A DNA stretch of 64,000 bases from Neptunicella marina (GTDB lineage Bacteria; Pseudomonadota; Gammaproteobacteria; Enterobacterales; Alteromonadaceae): the NCBI RefSeq assembly GCF_014270035.1, contig NZ_JACNEP010000004.1, positions 1 through 64,000 on the forward strand, read 5' to 3'. The position numbers were made by a program, and so were the translations under genes. A model generated the notes under the pieces. The model had not been told where the DNA came from and did not search any database. It saw only the letters and a program-made list of their open reading frames with translations. This document shows positions 27,177 to 36,088 of this stretch, piece after piece. How positions within the stretch are numbered: position 1 is the stretch's first letter; every line of letters begins with the position of its first letter.

Positions 27177-28337
27177 ATGACAGCTGTTTCCAATGATTAT
27201 TTTAACCCCTCATTTCCTGATTCTGCATCATTAAGACTGGCCGCAAAAAAACGCATGCCGGGGTTCGCCTTTGATTATCTGGAAGGGGGCTGTATTGACG
27301 AAAGAGGGTTGAGCCATAACCGTGACGTATTGCAGGCGGTTAAATTACGTAGCCAGTTATTAAAAGTCTTTGATAAAAGCGATTTGAGTTGCGAGCTTTT
27401 TGGTCACACCTATGACCTGCCATTTGGTATTGCACCGGTTGGCCTGCAAGGACTGATGTGGCCTAACGCGCCGGAAATTCTGGCTAAAGCTGCTGCAAAT
27501 TTAAATATTCCCTATGTGTTAAGTACAGTGTCTTCAACCTCGCTGGAGCGCATTAGCGAAGTGTCAGAGGGCAGAGCCTGGTTTCAATTGTACAATCCAA
27601 CCAGGAGTGAAATACGTCAGGATTTGCTTAAACGTATTCATGCTGCACGCATTCCTGTGTTGATGGTAACAGTGGATGTGCCTACCTTTGGTTATCGGGT
27701 CAAAGACATTAAAAATGGTTTGTCGATGCCCCCCAAAATGACCTTGTCCAATATATTGCAAATGGTGAGCAGGCCGAACTGGCTCTATCACACCGCGTTG
27801 TCGGGTAAGCCGAAAATGCAGACATTATTGCCATATATGCCCAAGGGCATGCCGGTGGATCAGCTTGCCGCTTTTATGAATAACACTGTGATGGGGCGGG
27901 TCGATATCGAAGGTTTGCAGCCAATCCGTGATCAGTGGCAAGGTCCGTTGATTATTAAAGGTTTAGTCAGTCAGGATGATGTGGAGTTAGCGGTAAAACT
28001 GGGCGCCGATGCTGTTATTTTGTCTAATCATGGCGCTCGCCAGCTGGATGCCGGTGAGTCTCCCTTTGAAAACCTGGCAGCTATTAAACAACGTTTTGGT
28101 CAGCAACTTAAAATTATGGTGGATAGCGGTATCCGAAGTGGTTCAGAGGTTGCCTGTGCCATGGCCGCGGGTGCCGATTTTAGTTTTCTGGGGCGAACAT
28201 TTGTTTATGGTGTGGGGGCTCTTGGTGATAAAGGCGGGGTGCATACTATTAATATGCTGAGAAAACAATTTGAGCAAACCATGAACCAGTTACGTTGTCC
28301 GGATGTACCTTCATTGCCAGATTATTTGGTGCAATAG
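27177..28337 (+). CDS. FMN-dependent alpha-hydroxy-acid oxidase/dehydrogenase (LldD-like)
   Basis: A 386-aa TIM-barrel flavoprotein oxidising an L-2-hydroxy acid (L-lactate, glycolate or similar) to the 2-oxo acid. The active-site His285 and Arg288 are in ILSNHGARQLD, and FMN-binding blocks FGIAPVGLQGL, VTVDVPTFGYR and VDSGIRSGSEV are present. Length is typical of LldD and glycolate oxidase. It converges on the rhamnose isomerase gene and shares a bidirectional terminator with it. L-lactate produced by the rhamnose pathway would be an obvious substrate, but this is inference; the upstream aminotransferase would suit a glyoxylate role instead. Confidence 0.88.
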   Translation: MTAVSNDYFNPSFPDSASLRLAAKKRMPGFAFDYLEGGCIDERGLSHNRDVLQAVKLRSQLLKVFDKSDLSCELFGHTYDLPFGIAPVGLQGLMWPNAPEILAKAAANLNIPYVLSTVSSTSLERISEVSEGRAWFQLYNPTRSEIRQDLLKRIHAARIPVLMVTVDVPTFGYRVKDIKNGLSMPPKMTLSNILQMVSRPNWLYHTALSGKPKMQTLLPYMPKGMPVDQLAAFMNNTVMGRVDIEGLQPIRDQWQGPLIIKGLVSQDDVELAVKLGADAVILSNHGARQLDAGESPFENLAAIKQRFGQQLKIMVDSGIRSGSEVACAMAAGADFSFLGRTFVYGVGALGDKGGVHTINMLRKQFEQTMNQLRCPDVPSLPDYLVQ

Positions 28338-28362
28338 TTTAGCTCTCATCTTGTAAATATAT

Positions 28363-28390
28363 AAAAAAAGCCCCGTTTACCGGGGCTTTT
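28363..28390. terminator. Bidirectional rho-independent terminator
   Basis: The stem AAAAGCCCCG / CGGGGCTTTT with a 5-nt loop has an A-run on the left and T-run on the right. It can therefore end both the plus-strand hydroxyacid oxidase transcript and the minus-strand rhamnose isomerase operon. Confidence 0.9.
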
Positions 28391-28406
28391 GGGTTATCGA
28401 TACAAT

Positions 28407-29699
28407 CTAAACAATACCTGAGCCAGAACTTTGTGATGCCGGACGTTGTTCTTTAAGGTTTTGCCTGTAATTGGCTTTGCGATAGGTTTCAATTGGATTA
28501 ATTGCGCCACCCGAGCGTAAACGTGCCATCGCTAAAATAGGTGATACATCCGTATGGAATGCTGCTTTTAGGGTATTGCTTGCCATTAGTGCGTCATTGT
28601 CATCCTGATAGGCATAAAGGGCCTTACGATTAACCAGTTTAGCCTGAACAAACGAGCGCTGAACCGATTCTGCTGAATTGACCAGACTCTCAATCGGGTC
28701 GGTGACATTATGCGACTGATCAAGCATATAGGCTGGATTAAAGCTGTCTGCTTTTCGGTATTCGGCATCAACCAGTTCATTAAATATTAGGAACTGTTGA
28801 TAAGGGTTTATTGAGCCACTATCCAGATCATCATCACCGTATTTGCTGTCATTAAAATGGAATCCCGCCAGTTTTTTAAACTGTATTAAGCGCGATACGA
28901 TCATTTCAATGTTCACGTTCGGTGCATGGTGACCCAAATCCACCAGAGATTTGGCTTTTTCGCCCAATTCCAAGGCGCATAAAATATTGGTGCCCCAATC
29001 CTGGATCACGGTTGAATAGAACGCCGGTTCGAACATTTTGTGTTCGATAAACATTGTCCAGTCATCGGGTAATGAGTTGTATATCACTCTGGCTGAGTCC
29101 AGGTAACGCTCGAGTGCGCGGCTGAAATGCTGCTGGCCCGGGTGGTTACTACCATCGCCAACCCACACTGTAAGTGCTTTACTGCCCAGTACCCGGCCGT
29201 AAGCAATGCAATCGAGATTATGTTGTATTGCTTGTTCGCGCGTCGCTTGCTGGGTGTGAGTTAGGCTGCCGTATTTGTAACTGTGAATCTGTCCTTGCTG
29301 ATCCTGAAAGGTATTGGAATTGACTGCATCAAAACCAAGGCCAAGTGAGTCTGCCTGTTGTTTGACTGCTGTCATATCATCAACAACATCCCACGGGAAA
29401 TGCGGTGATACTTTCGGTGTGCATTTAACCAGACGTTGAATAACGCCACAGTCGTCTAACTTTTCAAAAATATTACGTGGCTCGGCTACACCGGGGAAAC
29501 GCGCAAACCGGGTACCGCCTGTGCCGACACCCCAGGTTGGAACGGCGATTTCAAATTGTTGTGCTGCAGAAACTAAATCTTCTATATCAACATTTTGCGT
29601 GGCAAGTTTTTCGCCTAAATATTGGTACTCACGATTTAACTGCGGTTTCAGCGCCTGATTGGCGTCATCAATAAAATTAATGTCTAACAAATTCGTCAC
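28407..29699 (-). CDS. rhaI: L-rhamnose isomerase, RhaI type
   Basis: Metal-dependent TIM-barrel isomerase converting L-rhamnose to L-rhamnulose. At 430 aa it belongs to the Pseudomonas stutzeri-type catabolic isomerases and not the E. coli RhaA family. Metal-binding and substrate residues are expected in FIEHKMFEPAFYSTV (Glu, His), DLGHHAPNVNIEMIVSRL and GFHFNDSKYGDDDLDSGS (His, Asp cluster). It lies 18 bp downstream of the aldolase/dehydrogenase gene on the same strand, so the two form the minus-strand arm of the rhamnose locus. Confidence 0.92.
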   Translation of the reverse strand: MTNLLDINFIDDANQALKPQLNREYQYLGEKLATQNVDIEDLVSAAQQFEIAVPTWGVGTGGTRFARFPGVAEPRNIFEKLDDCGVIQRLVKCTPKVSPHFPWDVVDDMTAVKQQADSLGLGFDAVNSNTFQDQQGQIHSYKYGSLTHTQQATREQAIQHNLDCIAYGRVLGSKALTVWVGDGSNHPGQQHFSRALERYLDSARVIYNSLPDDWTMFIEHKMFEPAFYSTVIQDWGTNILCALELGEKAKSLVDLGHHAPNVNIEMIVSRLIQFKKLAGFHFNDSKYGDDDLDSGSINPYQQFLIFNELVDAEYRKADSFNPAYMLDQSHNVTDPIESLVNSAESVQRSFVQAKLVNRKALYAYQDDNDALMASNTLKAAFHTDVSPILAMARLRSGGAINPIETYRKANYRQNLKEQRPASQSSGSGIV

Positions 29700-29717
29700 T
29701 TGGTTATCCTGTCATAC

Positions 29718-31910
29718 TTATCGAAGGAAAGCTTCATGCAGACCACCGTCCACACTGATTATTTGCCCCGTGGTTTTGCTTAACTGACCTGAAATCAGTA
29801 AATAAGCGGCCTCGGCCTGATCTTCCGGCGTTATCGGTTGCTGAGTTAAAGTGCGTGTAGCATAAAACTCTGCCAGTTTGGTACGTAAGTCATCATCACT
29901 TTCGTCTTCTGCAAAAGAAATGGAATATTTGCTCAGTGAGGCAATCACCCTGTCTCTGGGGAACATAGTGCTGCCCTTAACCACAGTGGCAGGAGCTAAA
30001 CCATTGACATTGACCAGAGGCGCCAGTTCGATTGCCAGTTCACGCATCAGATGGTTGGCTGCTGCTTTACTGGTGTCATAGGCCAGCGAGCCTTTTTTAG
30101 CCACAACACCATTGACGCTGGTTGTCAGTACTAATGCTCCGGGCAGATTTTGTTGTTTCCAGATTTTGGCTGCTTCAGTGGCGACGATATACCCGCCTTT
30201 AACATTAACCGCAAAACTGGCATCAAACATTTCATCTGCCGACATACCCTGTTGGCCGGGGGCTAAAAATACACCCGCGGTGACAATCACTTTATCAATA
30301 CCACCGTATGCTAAAACAACCTGTTCAAACAGATTCTTAACATTGTTTCTGTCAGTAATATCTGCACTCAGGGCCACGGCGGGTCCACAGCCGGAAATAC
30401 CACTACCGGCAACACCTATGCCTTGTCCGTAAATATTAATTAATTCATTTGCTGTTTGTTCTGCCGCTTCAATGCGTAAGTCGGCACAAATGACATGCGC
30501 ACCTTCTTTTGCCACTCTGTGTGCGGTTGCTTTACCAATGCCGTCTCCTGCGCCGATTACTACGACAACGTCACGTGCCAGAGGTTTCTCCGGTGGCATA
30601 CGCTGTAACTTGGCTTCTTCCAGTGCCCAGTATTCAATATCAAACGCTTCCTGTTGCGGCAGGGCGGTATATTCACTGATGGCTTCGGCACCACGCATTA
30701 CTTCAATTGCACAGTTATAGAATTCAGTGGTTACCCGCGATTCACTTTTATTTTTGCCCCAGCCAATCATGCCGATGCCAGGAATCAGTACCACAGTTGG
30801 ACTGGGGTCGCGCATGGGTGGTGAGTCAGGATGTTTGCACTGCTCATAGTATGCGCTGTAATCCAGCCGGTACTGCTCAAGGCCGGTTTTAAAACTGTCT
30901 ATCAGTTGCTGTACTGATTGTTGTTGCGGATCCCAGTGAACTAACAAAGGTTTAATTTTGGTGCGTAAAAAATGATCCGGACAAGAGGTGCCTAATGCGG
31001 CTAATCGCTGCGCATCATGACTGTTAACAAAGCGTAATGTGGCGTCATCGCTCTGAACTGTGGCAATAAATTTATTTGCTGTGGAAATGAGTCCACGCGC
31101 TACCGGCAGAAACTCCGCTAATATGTCATTGCGCTCAGATTCGCTCAGACTTTGATAACGTGCACCACCAAAGGTGTGTTCACCTTTATCCCGTTGTTCA
31201 ATATAACGTGCTGCGGTTTCTATTACCCAAAGCGAGGTTTCATAACAGTCTTTGCTGTTATCTTCCCAGTTGGTATGGCCATGCTGGCCCAGTAAGATCC
31301 CTTTAATATCCGGATTTTTTTCATAAACGTCGGAACACAATTTGGCCGCTTCCCATCCGGGACGCATCCAGGGCACATAGGCTAACTGGCCTTGCCACAC
31401 TTCATGTGTCAGCCTTTCCTGATCTTTACAGGATGCAATCGCAATCACAGCGTTAGGATGCAAATGATCCACATGTTTTTTCTGGATCATCGAATGTAGT
31501 GGAGTATCGATTGATGAGGCGCGTTGATTAAGGCAGAAAACACAATGGGGAAACAAGCTAACCATAGTATCTTCACCGGCGGATTTATAGCCTTTCTCCG
31601 GCATTGTCTGGTAAAGCTCATCCAGCGCCTGCAGTTTATCTTCATATAAGGACGCAAAGTTGGCTCTGGTTGCTGTTCTTAAATCTCCGCCTGAACCTTT
31701 TACCCATAATATTTTTACTTTTTTACCTGTTAAAGGATCGGTTTCTTCCAGCTTGGCTGACGTATTACCACCACCTGTATTGGTAATTCTCTGGTCAGAA
31801 CCGAGCAAATTCGAGCGATAAACAAGATTATCAACCGGATCGAGTTTGTCAGCGACTTCATCAGACCAGAGGTAATTTACGTGGCGGTAGTGGTTCTGCG
31901 GGTCCTGCAT
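29718..31910 (-). CDS. Bifunctional rhamnulose-1-phosphate aldolase / lactaldehyde dehydrogenase
   Basis: A 730-aa fusion. The N-terminal class II aldolase domain (about 1-430; NTGGGNTSAK, HPNAVIAIA, LLGQHGHTNW carry the metal-binding His and Glu) splits L-rhamnulose-1-phosphate to DHAP and L-lactaldehyde. The C-terminal SDR domain (about 450-730; VVVIGAGDGIGKATA for NAD binding, YDTSKAAANHL with the catalytic Tyr-xxx-Lys) oxidises lactaldehyde to L-lactate. This matches the RhaEW architecture known in Bacillus and other bacteria. It is the first gene of the minus-strand arm, divergent from the DeoR regulator across a 188-bp gap with repeated ATTATC motifs. Confidence 0.93.
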   Translation of the reverse strand: MQDPQNHYRHVNYLWSDEVADKLDPVDNLVYRSNLLGSDQRITNTGGGNTSAKLEETDPLTGKKVKILWVKGSGGDLRTATRANFASLYEDKLQALDELYQTMPEKGYKSAGEDTMVSLFPHCVFCLNQRASSIDTPLHSMIQKKHVDHLHPNAVIAIASCKDQERLTHEVWQGQLAYVPWMRPGWEAAKLCSDVYEKNPDIKGILLGQHGHTNWEDNSKDCYETSLWVIETAARYIEQRDKGEHTFGGARYQSLSESERNDILAEFLPVARGLISTANKFIATVQSDDATLRFVNSHDAQRLAALGTSCPDHFLRTKIKPLLVHWDPQQQSVQQLIDSFKTGLEQYRLDYSAYYEQCKHPDSPPMRDPSPTVVLIPGIGMIGWGKNKSESRVTTEFYNCAIEVMRGAEAISEYTALPQQEAFDIEYWALEEAKLQRMPPEKPLARDVVVVIGAGDGIGKATAHRVAKEGAHVICADLRIEAAEQTANELINIYGQGIGVAGSGISGCGPAVALSADITDRNNVKNLFEQVVLAYGGIDKVIVTAGVFLAPGQQGMSADEMFDASFAVNVKGGYIVATEAAKIWKQQNLPGALVLTTSVNGVVAKKGSLAYDTSKAAANHLMRELAIELAPLVNVNGLAPATVVKGSTMFPRDRVIASLSKYSISFAEDESDDDLRTKLAEFYATRTLTQQPITPEDQAEAAYLLISGQLSKTTGQIISVDGGLHEAFLR

Positions 31911-31924
31911 AAGATATGATTCCG

Positions 31925-31998
31925 ATTATCAAATTCCAAAGTGCAACCAATTATAATCATCAAACAATCATTATCAATCATTAAATTGTCATTATCGA
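31925..31998. promoter_or_regulatory. Repeated ATTATC(A/G)A motifs in the divergent rhamnose promoter
   Basis: Three same-orientation copies lie at 31925-31932, 31970-31977 and 31991-31998, within an AT-rich stretch also containing ATAATCATCA and AATCATTA. They sit between the aldolase/dehydrogenase and the DeoR gene and are candidate operators for that regulator. Confidence 0.5.
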
Positions 31999-32098
31999 AC
32001 ATTTGTGCTCTAATGTTGCAAAATTTGTTAATTCTTTTGCTCATTTTGATCGCATGATTTAGTGTTTTTTAACTTAAAAATAACAAGGACTAACACTT

Positions 32099-32887
32099 AT
32101 GCTTAAATCGCAACGTCATCATTTGATTCTGGATCTTCTGGACGAGAGGCGATCAATTACAGTTCAGGAATTAACGACTGAGCTGTCGGCTTCTGAGGCC
32201 ACTATCCGTCGCGACCTATCTGAATTAGCGGATGAGGGAAAATTAAAAAAGGTACATGGTGGTGCAGAATGGCCGGAAGCGAATAAAAAACGTCGTTTGC
32301 AGCATCTGGAAGGCAGCGCTTTTCTGGTCGATAAAGAACGTAAAATCAGGGAAAAACAACTGATAGCGCGTAAAGCGGTAGAGCTGTGTGAAGAAGGTGA
32401 ATCCATCATTATTAATGGTGGCAGTTCAACTTATATGATGGCCGAGTATCTGGCTAAACGCGAGCTCAACATACTGACCAACTCTTTCCCGCTGGCACTT
32501 GAGCTGCTCGAAACCAGCGACAACCGTATTACCTTGCCGGGTGGTGAGCTGTACCGCAAACAGAAATTAATTCTTAGCGCATTTGAACACGACACTATCA
32601 AGCATTACCACGGTACCAAGATGTTTATGGGTACACCCGGAGTGGGTGATTACGGGGTGATGGAATCTGATCCCTTGTTGATTAGTGCTGAACAAAAATT
32701 AATGCGTCAGGTTGACCAGTTAATTGTTTTGGCTGACTCAAGCAAACTTGGCAAACGCTCGAATTTTATCCTGTGTCCTCTGGAAGAGGTGGACATTTTA
32801 ATCACTGACAGCGGGGCGGATGATAAATATCTGCGGTTATTCGCAGAGCATGGGGTTCAGACCATTATTGTGGACGCTGAACAATAA
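32099..32887 (+). CDS. DeoR-family transcriptional regulator of the rhamnose locus
   Basis: A 262-aa regulator with an N-terminal DeoR winged helix-turn-helix (about 1-57; QRHHLILDLLDERRSITVQEL, ATIRRDLSELADEGKLKKVHGG). A C-terminal sugar-phosphate sensor domain of the DeoRC type follows (IIINGGSSTYMMAEYL, NILTNSFPLALELL, DSSKLGKRSNF). It probably binds the divergent promoter region and responds to a phosphorylated rhamnose intermediate. It is the first gene of the plus-strand arm, 40 bp upstream of the permease. Rhamnose loci controlled by DeoR rather than AraC-type RhaR/S are known in several lineages. Confidence 0.92.
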   Translation: MLKSQRHHLILDLLDERRSITVQELTTELSASEATIRRDLSELADEGKLKKVHGGAEWPEANKKRRLQHLEGSAFLVDKERKIREKQLIARKAVELCEEGESIIINGGSSTYMMAEYLAKRELNILTNSFPLALELLETSDNRITLPGGELYRKQKLILSAFEHDTIKHYHGTKMFMGTPGVGDYGVMESDPLLISAEQKLMRQVDQLIVLADSSKLGKRSNFILCPLEEVDILITDSGADDKYLRLFAEHGVQTIIVDAEQ

Positions 32888-32927
32888 CATATTGAAATAA
32901 CAATAATATTGTAAGGGACAGGTTGCT

Positions 32928-34622
32928 ATGCAAAACCAAGAGTTTGCGCGCGAGCCGGTAAGTGCTAACCGGCTGCAACCCGCGCGCTATTTTGCTGCCA
33001 GTTATGCCGGAGAACATGTTGCCGGAACCGAGTTTGTTATCGGGGCAATGTTTGTTACCTGGGGCGTGGGCACCAGTGACATTTTACTGGGGCTTTTATT
33101 AGGCAATCTGCTGGCGGTGTTGACCTGGGGATTAGTCTGTGCGCCGATTGCGGTAAATACACGTTTAACCCTGTATGCCTATCTGGAAAAAATCGCCGGG
33201 CCTGGCACCATCAAACTCTACTCTATTGTTAATGGCATTTTATTTTGTGTGCTGGCCGGAACCATGATTACGGTTTCTGCATCAGCGGTGCGCATATTAT
33301 TTGATATTCCACCTCAGGTGAATTGGTATCCCTCTAATATAGGTTTTGTTGCGGTTGCCTTATTAGTTGGTGCGGTGGTGGTGTTAGTCGCTGCCAAAGG
33401 GTTTAAAAGGGTTGCGCAATTTGCAGAAGTTTGTGCACCCTGGATGATTTTAATGTTTTTTGCCGGTGCATTAGCGTTATTACCATCATTGGCCAGTATG
33501 ACGCCGGGTATTAGTAGTATCAGCAATTTTAGTGATTTTAAGGTTGCCGCAGATACCTTTATTTGGGTGAGCGATGTCAACAGTGAATTAAGTTTCTGGC
33601 ATGTGGCTGCGTTTGCATGGGTATGTAACTTTGCTATGCACGGTGGCTTGTCGGATATGACAGTGTTGAGATTCGCCAGAAAAGCCAGTTATGGGTATTT
33701 TTCTGCGCTTGGCATGTTTATCGGGCACTTTGCCGCCTGGATCTGTGCGGGCATTATGGGAGCCGGTGCAGGTTTATTATTACAAACGTCGGTGACGGCA
33801 TTAGATGCCGGAGAGGTGGCTTATCAGGCGCTTGGTGCGGCCGGTATTATTGCGGTGATTATTGCTGGCTGGACAACATCAAACCCAACTATTTATCGCG
33901 CTGGTCTGGCATTTCAGTCGATTAATCCTAAATGGGATCGGGTTAAGGTCACCATTATAACTGGTGTAGTTACAACCGTTATCGCTTGTTTTCCTTTTGT
34001 GTTCTCAAAATTAATGGATTTTGTCAGCATTATGGGACTGATTCTGGCACCGGTTGGCGCCGTGATCGTCACTGAGCACTGGATCTTGCCAAAGTGCAAT
34101 ATGACGCGTTACTGGTCGTCTTATCGGAAGTTGTACACCAACTATGCCGCGATTGGTGCCTGGGGCATTGCTCTGCTGGTGGCATTACTCTGTTTTAATC
34201 TTGGTGTGCATCAGTTTTTCCTGATTATTCCCAGCTGGATTACCGCAACCTTAAGCTATTTATTACTGGCAAAAATGAGTGGAGCATCGGCGTTTTATGA
34301 GCAAGCCGGGCAGCATGAGCAAAGTGAAGCTGAACGTATCCAGTCAGAGCTGCAATATTGGTTAAAACACACTCAGCAAAAAAACAGCACTAAAGTAGCC
34401 ACCGGTGGCACCTTAACTACGGTTAAATGGTTGTCTGTGTTTGCACTGCTTATCTGTGCTTTATTAGCTATTGGCTGCGCTGCTTCAATGATTAGTCTGT
34501 CGCAATTTAAACAGTATTTGATTTGGCCTACGGTTGGTTATTTTATACTGGCTATTTTGTGGGCTGTTTCTGCCAGTAAGCCAGGTGTTCAAACCGCTGA
34601 AAGTGAGTCCAGTCGTGGCTAA
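32928..34622 (+). CDS. NCS1-type permease, candidate rhamnose transporter
   Basis: A 564-aa inner-membrane protein with about 12 hydrophobic segments, related to the purine/cytosine/allantoin permeases (NCS1). The N-terminal block GEHVAGTEFVIGAMFVTWGVGTSDILLG is rich in glycine and small residues as in that family. A hydrophilic insertion (about 455-500) precedes the last two segments. It sits between the DeoR regulator and the kinase, overlapping the kinase by 8 bp. No other sugar transporter is in the locus, so it is the best candidate for rhamnose or rhamnoside import. That would be an unusual substrate for this family. Confidence 0.82.
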   Translation: MQNQEFAREPVSANRLQPARYFAASYAGEHVAGTEFVIGAMFVTWGVGTSDILLGLLLGNLLAVLTWGLVCAPIAVNTRLTLYAYLEKIAGPGTIKLYSIVNGILFCVLAGTMITVSASAVRILFDIPPQVNWYPSNIGFVAVALLVGAVVVLVAAKGFKRVAQFAEVCAPWMILMFFAGALALLPSLASMTPGISSISNFSDFKVAADTFIWVSDVNSELSFWHVAAFAWVCNFAMHGGLSDMTVLRFARKASYGYFSALGMFIGHFAAWICAGIMGAGAGLLLQTSVTALDAGEVAYQALGAAGIIAVIIAGWTTSNPTIYRAGLAFQSINPKWDRVKVTIITGVVTTVIACFPFVFSKLMDFVSIMGLILAPVGAVIVTEHWILPKCNMTRYWSSYRKLYTNYAAIGAWGIALLVALLCFNLGVHQFFLIIPSWITATLSYLLLAKMSGASAFYEQAGQHEQSEAERIQSELQYWLKHTQQKNSTKVATGGTLTTVKWLSVFALLICALLAIGCAASMISLSQFKQYLIWPTVGYFILAILWAVSASKPGVQTAESESSRG

Positions 34623-36003
34623 TTGTTTTATTCTGGATATTGGTAAAACCAATATTAAAGCCTATTTACTGGATGAACAGGCACAGATTCTATGGCAGCA
34701 GAATACGCCAAACCAGAGTTATGAGGCGCAGTATCGCTATTTTGATGTTGATGCTATCTGGCAGTGGGTCATTGAGGCTCTAACCACGGCAGTGACTGTC
34801 GCGCCGTTTACAAAAATCAATGTCAGCACCCATGGTGCCTGCGCGGCATTACTGGATAAAAACGGGCAGCTGGTTTTGCCAGTGATGGATTATGAGCAGA
34901 CCATTCCACAAGATGTTAATCAAGCCTATGGCAATATTCGCGATGATTTTAGTCAGACGTTTTCGCCAGATTTACCCATGGGGCTCAATTTAGGACGCCA
35001 ACTTTACTGGCAAAAACACAGCCATCCGGCAGCATTCTCCCGGGTCGATTGTGTCTTGCCTTACGCCCAGTACTGGGTGTGGCGCTTAACCGGGGTTAAA
35101 TGTGCGGAAATCACATCACTCGGTTGTCATACTGACTTGTGGTTGCCGCAGCAAAATAAACCCTCTTCTTTATGGAAAAAACTTTCTCTGGAACATGCCT
35201 TACCACCTATTAAGGCTGCTTATGATGTGGCGGGTAATTTACTGCCCGGGATTCGTCAGGCTGTTAAGTTAGATCAGGAGTGTCAGGTTTTTTGTGGCGT
35301 GCATGATTCAAATGCCGGATTTGCCCGTTACATCTATAGTCTTCAAAACACCAACCTAACCTTAATATCAACCGGAACCTGGGTGTTATGTATGTCGCTC
35401 AGTTTACCGCAGCACGGGTTGGATCCTGACCGTGACATGCTGGCGAATATCAGTGTTCATTCGCAGGTATTGCCCTGCGCCAAGTTTATGGGTGGGCGTG
35501 AATTTGAACGTATCTGTGCGCAAGTCGGCAGTCCATTAGAACAATCTTTCAAAGTACACGATCTGCAACAACTAATTGATCAGCAGGTTTATGCTCTGCC
35601 CAGTTTTAGTCAGTCTGGCGGTCCATTTATGGGCTTAAAAGGTCAGATAATCGGCGACGCCAATAATGGCAAAGCGCTGGCAACTTTATATCTGGCGCTG
35701 ATGATTGATTATGAGCTGACTCTGCTCGGCGCGCATAATGACATTGTTCTTGGTAGTTCTGCGGTCAAAAATCCATTGCTATGTGCTTTATTAGCGCAGC
35801 TTAGACCCTCTCAAAAAGTTTTACTGTCTGGTGACCTTGCGACCACTGTTATTGGTGCCTGGAGCCTGACTCGCTGGCATCAGGATGTCCCTGAATCCTT
35901 GCAAACCTTTTCTCAGGCCAGCGCATTGTCATTAAGAGGATTAATTGCCTACCGGGATAACTGGGTTCAGCTTGCTGAAAGTCGCATAAGAGTCGCCAGT
36001 TAA
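34615..36003 (+). CDS. rhaB: Rhamnulokinase, FGGY carbohydrate kinase family
   Basis: Phosphorylates L-rhamnulose to L-rhamnulose-1-phosphate, the substrate of the aldolase encoded upstream. The N-terminal phosphate loop CFILDIGKTNIKAYLLD marks the true beginning of the fold, so the GTG at 34615 (462 aa, overlapping the permease stop by 8 bp) or the GTG at 34603 is preferred over the long frame from 34534. Other family blocks are CGVHDSNAGFARY and TLISTGTWVLCMS. Substrate assignment rests on the surrounding isomerase and aldolase; the sequence itself only shows FGGY membership. Confidence 0.88.
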   Translation: MANCFILDIGKTNIKAYLLDEQAQILWQQNTPNQSYEAQYRYFDVDAIWQWVIEALTTAVTVAPFTKINVSTHGACAALLDKNGQLVLPVMDYEQTIPQDVNQAYGNIRDDFSQTFSPDLPMGLNLGRQLYWQKHSHPAAFSRVDCVLPYAQYWVWRLTGVKCAEITSLGCHTDLWLPQQNKPSSLWKKLSLEHALPPIKAAYDVAGNLLPGIRQAVKLDQECQVFCGVHDSNAGFARYIYSLQNTNLTLISTGTWVLCMSLSLPQHGLDPDRDMLANISVHSQVLPCAKFMGGREFERICAQVGSPLEQSFKVHDLQQLIDQQVYALPSFSQSGGPFMGLKGQIIGDANNGKALATLYLALMIDYELTLLGAHNDIVLGSSAVKNPLLCALLAQLRPSQKVLLSGDLATTVIGAWSLTRWHQDVPESLQTFSQASALSLRGLIAYRDNWVQLAESRIRVAS

Positions 36004-36088
36004 TCGCTAGTTTAATTTTATACGGTAACTGACAAATGCTTATTGCATAGCGGTTATCACACATAAACCAATAAAGATGGAAGTGGAC

